Below, in pieces: positions 23,760 through 30,871 of a stretch of DNA of 40,191 bases. Source of the DNA: a virus. The notes under the pieces are model-generated. The model was not told where the DNA came from, did no database searches, and was given only the letters and a program-made list of their open reading frames with translations. The position numbers and the translations under genes are program-made. The first letter of the stretch is position 1. The number at the start of each line of letters is the position of its first letter. The stretch lies in the IMG/VR virus record IMGVR_UViG_3300046685_000090, positions 1 to 40,191 of that record; one strand, given 5' to 3'.

Positions 23760-23954
23760 TTAATATCTCAATTTTCCTGCGAAAAGATATGTAAACGGAT
23801 TCGTTAATACATACCATAATCTTTTATACCATGCTTCACCTGATGTAATTACTACTGCCTGCGTTCCTTTATGATATAAGTATACGTTTGGTCCTGTTTC
23901 TTCATCCAAAACTTCCTTTGGACTTACTTCTGCTAATTCTAAATGTGTTGCCAT
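23760..23954 (-). CDS. Unknown small protein after dUTPase
   Basis: This 64-aa protein starts at 'MATHLELAEVSPKEVLDEE'. I chose this ATG, which lies 1 nt after the dut stop, instead of the upstream ATG that lies inside dut. It contains a short hydrophobic/aromatic end ('WYKRLWYVLTNPFTYLFAGKLRY') that may associate with a membrane. Function unknown. Confidence 0.68.
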   Translation of the reverse strand: MATHLELAEVSPKEVLDEETGPNVYLYHKGTQAVVITSGEAWYKRLWYVLTNPFTYLFAGKLRY

Positions 23955-23955
23955 T

Positions 23956-24498
23956 TTATTTGTTGTTTGTGCTTCCGAAACCATTTTCACCTCTGTCGGT
24001 TGATGAAAGTTCGGCTTTTTCAATTATTTTTATTTCGGGAAGTGTCATGAAAATTATCTGACAAACCCTATCACCAATCTGATATTTCTTAATTTTTCTC
24101 GGTAAAAACCATATATCAATAAGGTCGTGTGTTTTTCCGTACAAAAGTTTGCCCCACCAATTGCGTTTTTCCTCAGTTGTTTCACCATCCCGGAATATGT
24201 CATGAATAACCTTTGCAAATCTGCAACGAATTTCACCACGATATTGACTGTCGATGACACCAACACAATTCTTAAGCATTAAATCTACGCCAGTTACCGA
24301 ACTACGTGGAAATACCAAGCCAACCATGCCCGTAGGTATTTCAACTGCAATGCCCGTACCATATTCGTAGTAATCTTCTGTTTCATTGAACGAAACTGCA
24401 CTCAAATCATAACCTGCGTCTGTGATGTATTTCTGATAAGGTGCTTGTGCTTCCGGCACTAATTTCTTAAATCCAATAAATTTTACTATTTTTGCCAT
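23956..24498 (-). CDS. dut: dUTP diphosphatase (trimeric dUTPase)
   Basis: This 180-aa enzyme hydrolyses dUTP to dUMP and pyrophosphate, keeping uracil out of DNA and feeding thymidylate synthase. All five trimeric-dUTPase motifs are visible: 'DAGYDLSA' (1), 'PRSSV' (2), 'GVIDSQYRGEI' (3, with the catalytic Asp), 'IGDRVCQIIF' (4) and the Gly-rich C-terminal arm 'DRGENGFGST' (5). An insertion of about 40 residues between motifs 3 and 4 ('TTEEKRNWWGKLLYGKTHDLIDIW') is larger than usual. It sits between an HNH endonuclease gene and small unknown genes in the thyA operon, with pathway partners nearby. Confidence 0.95.
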   Translation of the reverse strand: MAKIVKFIGFKKLVPEAQAPYQKYITDAGYDLSAVSFNETEDYYEYGTGIAVEIPTGMVGLVFPRSSVTGVDLMLKNCVGVIDSQYRGEIRCRFAKVIHDIFRDGETTEEKRNWWGKLLYGKTHDLIDIWFLPRKIKKYQIGDRVCQIIFMTLPEIKIIEKAELSSTDRGENGFGSTNNK

Positions 24499-24504
24499 GT
24501 GTTA

Positions 24505-25167
24505 TTATCCTATATATCTATTATTTTTACTTAAATTTTTTGTTGCTTCTAATGGCTGTAAATTTGAAAGTGTCCAAGCATCATTAAATTCTGTTTTTAA
24601 ATCAAACCAGCTTAACGGTTTAACGTGGTCAATATGCCAATAAGTTCCATAATTTTCCCAAGTCATTTCCGGAGTAAATTTACTTTCAAGATGCACGATT
24701 AAATCATTCAATGAAAAATTCACAAATTTTAACCAACTGAATTGTTTCTTATTGTTTTTCAGACATTCCCAAATTGCTTTACTCATATTTTTACTTAATC
24801 TATAGTGCGGGTCTTTTCTTCTATTGGATGCATATTCACGTGCTTGTTTTAAATGTTGTTCCCTGTGATTAATCTTCCAATTATTTTTATATTTATTTGA
24901 TTTTTCTCTATTATTCTCAACCCAAGTTTTACTATTTTTTAATTTTTGGTCTCTATTATTTTTATACCCCCTCTTACTAATTTTTTTTAAAGTATCGGGG
25001 TGTCTAACATTACAAATTTTATTTAAACTTCTTTTACAACCATAACAAATTCCGGTATTGACATATCTTTTATCAATGTGTCCATTTTTGCAGGAGATTC
25101 CAGTATAATACCATTTTTGTTGTATTCTTCTTGCTTCATTTCTTGTGATTATTTTTAATTCTTCCAT
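24505..25167 (-). CDS. Free-standing HNH homing endonuclease
   Basis: This 220-aa protein has an N-terminal Zn-finger-like pair 'CKNGHIDKRYVNTGICYGC' and a middle Lys/Asn-rich helical region. The C-terminal HNH nuclease domain reads 'WHIDHVKPLSWFDL' with catalytic His, then 'NDAWTLSNLQPLEATKNLSKNNR' carrying the Asn. It is inserted between the MazG-type gene and dut, breaking an otherwise tight operon. Unlike neighbouring genes, it has a late-type TATTTAT motif 14 nt before its ATG. It looks like a selfish gene that spreads by cutting related phages lacking it. Confidence 0.88.
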   Translation of the reverse strand: MEELKIITRNEARRIQQKWYYTGISCKNGHIDKRYVNTGICYGCKRSLNKICNVRHPDTLKKISKRGYKNNRDQKLKNSKTWVENNREKSNKYKNNWKINHREQHLKQAREYASNRRKDPHYRLSKNMSKAIWECLKNNKKQFSWLKFVNFSLNDLIVHLESKFTPEMTWENYGTYWHIDHVKPLSWFDLKTEFNDAWTLSNLQPLEATKNLSKNNRYIG

Positions 25168-25181
25168 GAGTATACTTTAAC

Positions 25182-25188
25182 ATAAATA
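25182..25188 (-). promoter_or_regulatory. Late-type motif directly before the HNH endonuclease
   Basis: On the minus strand GAGTATTTATGTTAAAG lies about 14 nt before the ATG at 25167, inside a small inverted repeat (GAGTAT/ATACTC). It is the only such motif inside this early-type operon, so the endonuclease may be expressed late independently of its neighbours. Confidence 0.5.
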
Positions 25189-25213
25189 CTCGTATACCAG
25201 AAAAAATCTCCAA

Positions 25214-25591
25214 TTATCTATAATCGCCACTACCATGTACCGTTTTATTTTTGTGACGCAATTCCAATTTTTCAATATTTAATGTGGCTGCATTTTCTAA
25301 GGTAGTACCAAGATTTTGACAAAGCGATGCTAAATACCATAATGTGTCACCAATTTCAAGAATAATTGCATCTTTTGCCTCTTCGGTTATTACACCACCA
25401 TTGTCTCTGATGATTTTTTTAATTTTTCCCTGTACTTCACCTGCTTCACCAAGACCTAAACCATCGTAAGTAATCCCCAATAATTCAATGATACCTTCCG
25501 GAAGGTCGGGATATTCAATTAAAAGTCTTTGTAGAGAAACTCGCATTCCTACAGCACGTGATTGATATTCGTCAAACGATTGGATTTTCAT
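25214..25591 (-). CDS. MazG-type nucleotide pyrophosphohydrolase
   Basis: This 125-aa all-alpha NTP pyrophosphatase has the MazG pattern: 'GLGLGEAGEVQGKIKKIIRD' (E-x-x-E-type metal ligands) followed by 'EIGDTLWYLASLCQNLG' (second E-x-x-D). These enzymes hydrolyse dNTPs or NTPs, and in phages they may also act on (p)ppGpp or modified nucleotides; the substrate here cannot be read from the sequence. It lies in the same operon as dut and thyA and overlaps the upstream gene by 20 nt. Confidence 0.85.
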   Translation of the reverse strand: MKIQSFDEYQSRAVGMRVSLQRLLIEYPDLPEGIIELLGITYDGLGLGEAGEVQGKIKKIIRDNGGVITEEAKDAIILEIGDTLWYLASLCQNLGTTLENAATLNIEKLELRHKNKTVHGSGDYR

Positions 25592-25901
25592 TGTCTTTGT
25601 GTGTTTCAGTGAAAACCCTTATTAGTTCGATTGGATTTGTTTCCCCGGTGAGTTCAAAGTTCTCGGTTTCCATGATAAGTTTATCATAGTCATCCTGTAT
25701 TTTCTGATTCTGTTCAATTAGTTGCTTTGCTTGGTCAATTGCAAATTGTGCTTGTGAGCCACCATCAACTTCAACCATTGTTAGATACCTGTCGCCCAAA
25801 TCATTTTTAGTTTTAGGCGTGTAATTGTTTTGGTCTGCGTAGAATTTCAATGCTTCCTGCATTAATTGGATAAGATTATCCCTTTCTTCAATACTATTCA
25901 T
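25572..25901 (-). CDS. Unknown small helical protein
   Basis: This protein of about 109 aa starts at 'MNSIEERDNLIQLMQEAL'. An ATG 6 nt upstream is equally possible; both overlap the stop of the KTSC gene. It is helical and Gln/Glu-rich, with a central 'RYLTMVEVDGGSQAQFAIDQAKQLI' stretch. Unrecognised; probably early because it lies in the dut/thyA operon. Confidence 0.68.
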   Translation of the reverse strand: MNSIEERDNLIQLMQEALKFYADQNNYTPKTKNDLGDRYLTMVEVDGGSQAQFAIDQAKQLIEQNQKIQDDYDKLIMETENFELTGETNPIELIRVFTETHKDNENPIV

Positions 25902-26265
25902 CGTCATCTGTAGTCGTTCCGTTATAATCAATCATCTTATTATTTTCGTTGAATTCTTCAACTATGTTCTTTAGGTCGTGCACTTCATTTGGATACAATG
26001 TGAATTCCTTACGGGTTGGATATTTCGACCTGTTATTGATATTTTTGTGAAAATATTTACCTTGGGAATCACTTTCTTCGAATGCATCATAGATTTCACG
26101 TGAAACATTGCTATATGAATACGTATGTCCTCTGCTAAAAGCAATGTACAGTCTTTGTATTTTGGGAAAATATGTGGTTTTTAGTACGTTGTCCGAATTA
26201 AAAACTGCTTCTATATATCCTGTGCTTTTATCTTCATTGAGAATTTCTTTTCGTTCAACTAACAT
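25894..26265 (-). CDS. KTSC-domain protein, first gene of the nucleotide operon
   Basis: This protein of about 123 aa starts at 'MLVERKEIL', just downstream of a host-type promoter. Residues about 30-80 match the KTSC domain ('LYIAFSRGHTYSYSNVSREIYDAFEESDSQGKYFHKNI'), a small domain also found at the end of lysyl-tRNA synthetases and in many phage proteins, with a proposed nucleic-acid role. It is the promoter-proximal gene of the operon that runs to 20358. Confidence 0.78.
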   Translation of the reverse strand: MLVERKEILNEDKSTGYIEAVFNSDNVLKTTYFPKIQRLYIAFSRGHTYSYSNVSREIYDAFEESDSQGKYFHKNINNRSKYPTRKEFTLYPNEVHDLKNIVEEFNENNKMIDYNGTTTDDDE

Positions 26266-26284
26266 CTTCCGTGATTTAAGTAGG

Positions 26285-26315
26285 CAAATATAGTTATTAA
26301 ACAATTAAAGTGCAA
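26285..26315 (-). promoter_or_regulatory. Bacteroidota-type promoter (TTG-N20-TATATTTG) for nucleotide operon
   Basis: On the minus strand TTG (26313-26315) and TATATTTG (26285-26292) are 20 nt apart, a full match to the Bacteroidota sigma-A consensus. Transcription would start near 26278, 13 nt before the ATG at 26265. This is probably the early promoter for the operon down to 20358. Confidence 0.75.
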
Positions 26316-26318
26316 GAG

Positions 26319-26325
26319 TATTTAT
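26319..26325 (+). promoter_or_regulatory. Late-type motif before gp15-like gene
   Basis: AGAGTATTTATATGAAA lies 17 nt before the ATG at 26343, and is divergent from the early-type promoter only 3 nt away. Confidence 0.57.
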
Positions 26326-26342
26326 ATGAAAACAGCAATTAA

Positions 26343-27110
26343 ATGTCATTACCGAAGAAAATAAAATATACTATTGACACCAATCCACCTAAACCCGGAT
26401 GTGAATATCTTAAATATGGCTTTGATAGAATCGAACAATTGATGATTCAAACCGATAAAAAAACCAAATATCTTCCAAGAACAATTTTAATGGAAGACAT
26501 TGACCAAGTATTGTTCGATTATGTGAATAAAGATGGTATGAAAATTACTATTGATGGCAGGATTGTACCAACATTTTATCTTGATAATGACCGTTGGGGC
26601 GAATTTTCGAAGACCTGGAAGTTCATGGATAATGATAAAAACGTACCAACCCCTTATATTACTGTTAGACGTATTGATAAACAGCCAGGTACTCGTCTTG
26701 GCACTAAATTTAGAATTCCACAACCACGTAAATTCAGATATTTTACTGTTCCTATCATGGATGCGGGGGAAGAAATTGCATTGCTGTTTAAAATGCCAGA
26801 ACCCGTTAATGTAGATTTAACATATGAAGCTACGCTTTTTACAAAATACAGGGTAGATGTTAATGAACTTGACCAACAAATTCTTAAAAACTTTGCTTCA
26901 CGACAGGAATACGTGTGGATTAAAGGTGCACCAATGCCATTAATGTTCGAAGGTTTTGCAGAAGCCAATCCTATTGAAAATATTGATGGCGATAGGTTTT
27001 TCGTATCCAAGTACGCTTTGAAAATTCTTGGCTTTATACAGGACGAAAAAGAATTTGAGATTGCAAAAGCAATGAGAAAGCCAAAATTTACTGTTGTTAT
27101 TGATAAATAA
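26343..27110 (+). CDS. Probable tail terminator/sheath-completion protein (gp15-like)
   Basis: This 255-aa protein would cap the tail and join it to the neck. The middle and end resemble gp15-type tail terminators: 'PEPVNVDLTYEATLFTKYRVDVNELDQQILKNFAS', where the family has 'P-x-P-Y-N ... D-x-x-Q-I-x-EQIL-x-x-F', followed by a beta segment and 'DRFFVSKYALKILGFI', matching the closing strand of the domain. No signal peptide. It has its own late-type motif. It stands apart from the gp13/gp14-like genes by the early operon. The assignment is based on pattern, not on a catalytic motif. Confidence 0.62.
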   Translation: MSLPKKIKYTIDTNPPKPGCEYLKYGFDRIEQLMIQTDKKTKYLPRTILMEDIDQVLFDYVNKDGMKITIDGRIVPTFYLDNDRWGEFSKTWKFMDNDKNVPTPYITVRRIDKQPGTRLGTKFRIPQPRKFRYFTVPIMDAGEEIALLFKMPEPVNVDLTYEATLFTKYRVDVNELDQQILKNFASRQEYVWIKGAPMPLMFEGFAEANPIENIDGDRFFVSKYALKILGFIQDEKEFEIAKAMRKPKFTVVIDK

Positions 27111-27122
27111 TTCCTATATTCG
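27094..27122 (+). promoter_or_regulatory. Possible host-type promoter before methyltransferase
   Basis: TTG (27094-27096), 18 nt, then TATATTCG (27115-27122) is close to TTG-N19-21-TAnnTTTG with one mismatch and short spacing. It ends only 5 nt before the ATG at 27128, so the transcript would be almost leaderless. Weak. Confidence 0.35.
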
Positions 27123-27127
27123 CTGAC

Positions 27128-28723
27128 ATGAATGTATTATCAACCTTCGATGGAATGTCGTGTGGGCAAATTGCTTTAAATAAAGCTGGCATTCCATACA
27201 ATCAATACTTTGCCTCAGAAATTGACAAAGATTGTATTGAAGTAACTCAAAATCAATTTCCTAAAACCCAACAACTCGGAAATATTTGCAAAATAAAAGT
27301 AAAATTACTTTCTTTATTGGATGTTCATCAGTATTTATCTGTATATGATATTAATATACAAAGCAAACTTCCCGAATGGGAAATGTTATATTGGCTTGAC
27401 AAGAAATTCACTATCACAGCGTATTTCGGAGCACAAATACAGAATGACGGACAAAAAAAAGTACGGGAATCTTCCGTTTTACAATGCATTGAGAAAATAC
27501 GGTTTTCAAAACGTGACTTGGGAGATTTTGTCAAGTCACGAAATATTAGCGGAAGCAGAAGCAATGGAAATAAAGTTGATAGCGGAGACTCCAATGAATT
27601 ACAATGTAGCGAGTGGGGGTATGGTTACGATATGGAACGAAGAAATTTCTCGAAGAATATCAGAGGGATTGAAGAAAAACAGACCAATTCAGTTAGAAGA
27701 AACAAAAAAGAAAATTTCAACAACACTATTGGAGAGATTTTCAGACCCGAAGGAAAGACAATTGATTTCGGAGAGAACTCAGAAAGCAATGTGGCGAGAG
27801 GATGTGAGAAAGAATTATTTGGAGAGTCGAAAGAAGATAGATATGGAGGAGAGGTCAAAAAAGAAAATGGCAACGGAGAATTTGAAACGAATAGAAATGT
27901 TCAAAATTTTATCGAAGAATTACAAAGATGGAATGAGATTAACCGAACTTCAAAAACTTACGAAGATTTCATACAATTTCATTCGGAGACACAAGTTACT
28001 TTGGTTGAATATGAAGGTGGAGTGATATTATTTGATGGTAAATTTGAACTAATTTGTGGCGGCAGTCCTTGCCAAAGTTTCACCAATACAATTTCAACCA
28101 ATACCGGATTTGATGGTAAGTCCAAGTTATTTTTTGAATATGTGCGTTTGTTGAAAGAATGTAAACCCAAATATTTCTTATTAGAGAATGTCGTAATGAA
28201 GAAAGAATGGCAGGATGTAATTACCGATATTCTTGGTATACAGCCAGTACTTATTAATTCTGAGTTGTTCTCTGCACAATCGAGACCAAGACTTTATTGG
28301 ACTAACATACCAATTGGTAAGTTACCAGAAAGTAACCCGTTGGTACTTGCTGATGTGCTTGAAAAAGAAGTCGATAAAAAATATTATTACAGTGAATCAT
28401 ACATTTATCATGGCGATAGTAAGGTAGTTTGTGCTACACTTGCAATAAATGGTCATGATATTCTTAAAAGAGTTAATTCGCCCCAGCACAAATGCCAAAC
28501 GCTTACTGCCGTTTGTGGTGGTAATCAACAAAAGAAGGTTTTAGAACCAGGCATAATACGAAGAGTTCGCAAACTTACCCCACTGGAATATGAAAGACTA
28601 CAGACAGTACCAGACGGATATAGTTCTATTGTTAGCGATGGCAGTCGTTATAAAATGCTTGGTAATGGTTGGACCTGTGATGTCATAGCTTTCATATTAA
28701 AGGGTCTCGTAAGTTCCATTTAA
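27128..28723 (+). CDS. C5-cytosine DNA methyltransferase carrying an out-of-frame GIY-YIG gene
   Basis: This 531-aa frame holds a C5-methyltransferase in two parts. Residues 1-60 carry the SAM-binding motif I ('MNVLSTFDGMSCGQIALNKAG', 'FASEIDKDCIEVTQ'). Residues from about 307 on carry the catalytic motif 'GGSPCQSF' (Cys315), 'FLLENV', 'SAQSRPRLYW' and the C-terminal 'LTPLEYERLQTVPDGY' and 'YKMLGNGWTCDVIAFIL'. Without the middle about 235 residues this would be a normal phage enzyme of about 295 aa, probably protecting phage DNA from restriction. The middle is hydrophilic, low-complexity text because that DNA codes for a GIY-YIG endonuclease in the +1 frame; yet this frame has no stop. The C-terminus overlaps a convergent gene by 27 nt. 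Confidence 0.88.
   Translation: MNVLSTFDGMSCGQIALNKAGIPYNQYFASEIDKDCIEVTQNQFPKTQQLGNICKIKVKLLSLLDVHQYLSVYDINIQSKLPEWEMLYWLDKKFTITAYFGAQIQNDGQKKVRESSVLQCIEKIRFSKRDLGDFVKSRNISGSRSNGNKVDSGDSNELQCSEWGYGYDMERRNFSKNIRGIEEKQTNSVRRNKKENFNNTIGEIFRPEGKTIDFGENSESNVARGCEKELFGESKEDRYGGEVKKENGNGEFETNRNVQNFIEELQRWNEINRTSKTYEDFIQFHSETQVTLVEYEGGVILFDGKFELICGGSPCQSFTNTISTNTGFDGKSKLFFEYVRLLKECKPKYFLLENVVMKKEWQDVITDILGIQPVLINSELFSAQSRPRLYWTNIPIGKLPESNPLVLADVLEKEVDKKYYYSESYIYHGDSKVVCATLAINGHDILKRVNSPQHKCQTLTAVCGGNQQKKVLEPGIIRRVRKLTPLEYERLQTVPDGYSSIVSDGSRYKMLGNGWTCDVIAFILKGLVSSI
27330..27338 (+). promoter_or_regulatory. Late-type motif just before the nested GIY-YIG gene
   Basis: CAGTATTTATCTG lies 6 nt before the preferred ATG at 27345. 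The sequence matches the late motif, but the distance would give a leaderless transcript. It may be chance or a short element carried by the insertion. Confidence 0.35.
27345..28025 (+). CDS. GIY-YIG homing endonuclease nested in the methyltransferase gene
   Basis: This protein of about 226 aa starts 'MILIYKANFPNGKCYIGLTRNSL'. I chose this ATG because the GIY-YIG fold begins right there; an upstream ATG at 27321 would add 8 residues before the domain. The N-terminal GIY-YIG domain shows 'LIYKANFPNGKCYIG', then 'LSQRISEHKY', 'NALRKYGFQNVTWEIL' and 'AEAMEIKLIAETP' with the catalytic Glu. The C-terminal half is Lys/Arg/Glu-rich and helical, likely DNA-binding, ending in a helix-turn-helix-like 'MRLTELQKLTKISYNFIRRH'. 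It is read one frame off the methyltransferase (+1), and both frames are open throughout. Confidence 0.85.
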   Translation: MILIYKANFPNGKCYIGLTRNSLSQRISEHKYRMTDKKKYGNLPFYNALRKYGFQNVTWEILSSHEILAEAEAMEIKLIAETPMNYNVASGGMVTIWNEEISRRISEGLKKNRPIQLEETKKKISTTLLERFSDPKERQLISERTQKAMWREDVRKNYLESRKKIDMEERSKKKMATENLKRIEMFKILSKNYKDGMRLTELQKLTKISYNFIRRHKLLWLNMKVE

Positions 28724-29626
28724 ATAATTAAATGTATTGCCTGAAGGATAGTCTTGCTGTTCATTATTAAAATTCTGAACGGTATTATTAACCTTGTCGT
28801 TATATGCAGGACTATTCCATAATTGATTTGCAATAATCACATTATTGTGACTTGGTGGAGTCAGAATTTTCCATGTCATATTAGCCAAATTTAATTCAGT
28901 TTTAAAATACATCTTTTGTGGATTAACATACCCATTAGCATCAACAGTATCATTATCAGAATTATAAAACAGTGCAGTTGTACCACTTTTAGCATTATAA
29001 AACGTGAATTTTGTATATCCTGTAACAGTATTAGTTGTTCCCGTTAAATTTGCCTTTATATACCATACAGGAACATACCAATAATATAACTGATTTGATG
29101 AACTTCCGTTGATGACATATTCTGAAAAGGGTTCAGTGTATTCGGGTAAACCAACACTCCATTCACCTGAAGTTATTTTTGTTAAATAAGTTGTAAATAT
29201 TTTGGTTTGTGTATTGATGTCAAACGTATCGTAATAGTCCATAATAAAGAAACTATTTTGCATATTTAATGCGTTTTGTCTTTCTTCATCAACAGTAAAA
29301 CCTTGATAACTAAAATAATAATGAAATACATTTCCCGCATTAGGTTGGTGAAAATTAAATTCCAGTGTTAGTGGACCTATATTTGGAATGTAATTGAATC
29401 TACGTTCTTCTACGTCTATTTCTGGATTGACGATATCGAGACTAACTACTTGTGTTAAATTATCAATTTCCTGTTGATAACCCAAAAAGTCATCACCCGA
29501 ACCAAGTCCAAAAGAAATATTCATAATTCCAGTAATACCTGTAATTGGTGTATGACCACTGATATTAATTATGGTTGTACCTGTGGGTGTATTAAAGAGT
29601 CTTATTGTTTCTTTGATTATAGACAT
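28697..29626 (-). CDS. Unknown tail/baseplate-type structural protein
   Basis: This 309-aa protein is rich in Asn, Thr, Tyr and Phe with beta-strand character ('FNTPTGTTIINISGHTPITGITGIMNIS', 'LYYWYVPVWYIKANLTGTTNTVTGYTKFTFYN') and no signal peptide. This composition is typical of phage tail or fibre proteins. Its start overlaps the upstream gene by 10 nt, so they form one transcript from the late-type motif at 30780. Its stop overlaps the convergent methyltransferase end. I cannot assign a specific role. Confidence 0.72.
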   Translation of the reverse strand: MSIIKETIRLFNTPTGTTIINISGHTPITGITGIMNISFGLGSGDDFLGYQQEIDNLTQVVSLDIVNPEIDVEERRFNYIPNIGPLTLEFNFHQPNAGNVFHYYFSYQGFTVDEERQNALNMQNSFFIMDYYDTFDINTQTKIFTTYLTKITSGEWSVGLPEYTEPFSEYVINGSSSNQLYYWYVPVWYIKANLTGTTNTVTGYTKFTFYNAKSGTTALFYNSDNDTVDANGYVNPQKMYFKTELNLANMTWKILTPPSHNNVIIANQLWNSPAYNDKVNNTVQNFNNEQQDYPSGNTFNYLNGTYETL

Positions 29627-30774
29627 GGTTTTCCAATATTATTTAAAGGACTGTTTGGTGTTTTATTAAGTAGTATGGGTGCACCGAACTGAATTTGACT
29701 AAATGCATTCAATGTCAATGGGTCATTGAGATTTGGCGAAACATCGAGAATTATTGATGAAAATAAATATCTTTTTTTATTTACAAAAGGATAATCTACT
29801 CCCACACCCGTCAACGGGTCGGTAAGTCCTTGTGGTACAATTTCTCTCCACACATAATTGCCCATTCCGATAGTTCCACCTGTCAATAACGTTGCATAGT
29901 AAGGTATTGATATTTGTTGTGCGTATGACGTACTTCCACTATTTGCCGTACTTAGATTATCGTAAAAATATCTAAGAGGAAATGAAATAAATGGATTGTA
30001 TTTCCATTGAAGTGTACTTGCACTATACGGAGTATTAATATAATATGTTTGTGGCATTAACTGAAATTGAAGAAATTCTGATTTTGAATATTCGACTAAA
30101 TCACCGTAGATTCTATCACCAATATTTAATGTTGTGGGAATGAATGGTACTTTTGTTACGGCATTATTAACTCCCCAAGAAGTTCGGAGCATTGTTTCTG
30201 GTTGACTATTGCCATTTGTTCCTGGTATATATTGTGCATATAAAAATAATTCCATTAAAGGAAAGTCAAAATTATCGACATATGGTGCAACATTGAAATC
30301 CACATTGAAATTAAATGCGTATGTCTGTTCGCCATAAACATTGTTAGAAAAACCCGCATTAAATAATTCAAAATTTTTAGGTGTCGCAATTACATCAAAA
30401 TATCTTACATAATCAATAGTACTGGTTCCACTTGTTGGTGTATATCCTGTTCCTGCTTTGAGAAGATAAAAATTAAACGAATTGAAAATGTTTTTACTGC
30501 CAGTATTTTGTGGTAAAAAGAAATCCGATAATACCTTATAGTTTGATTTAAGTCCGTTCAGAAGTGACATATATTCCATTCTGCCATATATACGATAAAT
30601 CTCATTTGCATTTCTTTCGGCATCGAAAAGTTCAGTTGCGCTAAGAGGATTACTTATGTCATACTCAAGAATCTGACCTACTTTATTCACTAATTCCAAT
30701 TTTTGCCAATTATCGGCATTAACGCTGTTGACATTGGTAGCACTACCGAGTAATATTTTTGTATTTTCACTCAT
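29617..30774 (-). CDS. Unknown tail/baseplate-type structural protein
   Basis: This protein of about 385 aa starts at 'MSENTKILLGSATNVNSVNAD'. Another ATG 15 nt upstream lies inside the promoter motif. It is Asn/Tyr/Phe-rich and beta-rich ('YAFNFNVDFNVAPYVDNFDFPLMELFLYAQYIPG'), with a short helical N-terminal part ('ATELFDAERNANEIYRIYG'). It looks like a virion protein, perhaps from the baseplate or fibres. It is cotranscribed with the 309-aa gene. No specific family recognised. Confidence 0.72.
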   Translation of the reverse strand: MSENTKILLGSATNVNSVNADNWQKLELVNKVGQILEYDISNPLSATELFDAERNANEIYRIYGRMEYMSLLNGLKSNYKVLSDFFLPQNTGSKNIFNSFNFYLLKAGTGYTPTSGTSTIDYVRYFDVIATPKNFELFNAGFSNNVYGEQTYAFNFNVDFNVAPYVDNFDFPLMELFLYAQYIPGTNGNSQPETMLRTSWGVNNAVTKVPFIPTTLNIGDRIYGDLVEYSKSEFLQFQLMPQTYYINTPYSASTLQWKYNPFISFPLRYFYDNLSTANSGSTSYAQQISIPYYATLLTGGTIGMGNYVWREIVPQGLTDPLTGVGVDYPFVNKKRYLFSSIILDVSPNLNDPLTLNAFSQIQFGAPILLNKTPNSPLNNIGKPCL

Positions 30775-30779
30775 ATTAT

Positions 30780-30786
30780 ATAAATA
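30780..30786 (-). promoter_or_regulatory. Late-type motif before the two tail-type genes
   Basis: On the minus strand ATGTATTTATATAATATG ends only about 5 nt before the preferred ATG (30774). The motif is intact but very close, so either the start or the promoter call may be off by some bases. Confidence 0.42.
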
Positions 30787-30819
30787 CATTAAAAATATTT
30801 ATGGTTTTTTGTAACATTT

Positions 30820-30848
30820 TTGGCTTCGCTTACGTATAACTACTATTG
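30820..30848 (+). promoter_or_regulatory. Possible host-type promoter before lipoprotein gene
   Basis: TTG (30820-30822), 18 nt, TACTATTG (30841-30848) is one mismatch from TAnnTTTG. The predicted start is about 18 nt before the ATG at 30872. Another element, AATATTTATGG, at 30796 resembles the late motif. Confidence 0.45.
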
Positions 30849-30871
30849 TTTAACTTAAAAACTATAAAAAG

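Larger units (their letters stand above)
27300..28035 (+). mobile_element. Insertion carrying the GIY-YIG gene inside the methyltransferase
   Basis: Approximate limits are judged from where methyltransferase-like sequence stops ('QQLGNICKI') and resumes ('DGKFELICGGSPCQ'). Nearly all of the about 735 bp is the endonuclease gene. Only about 45 bp upstream and 10 bp downstream remain, too little for a group I or II intron core. Confidence 0.65.
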
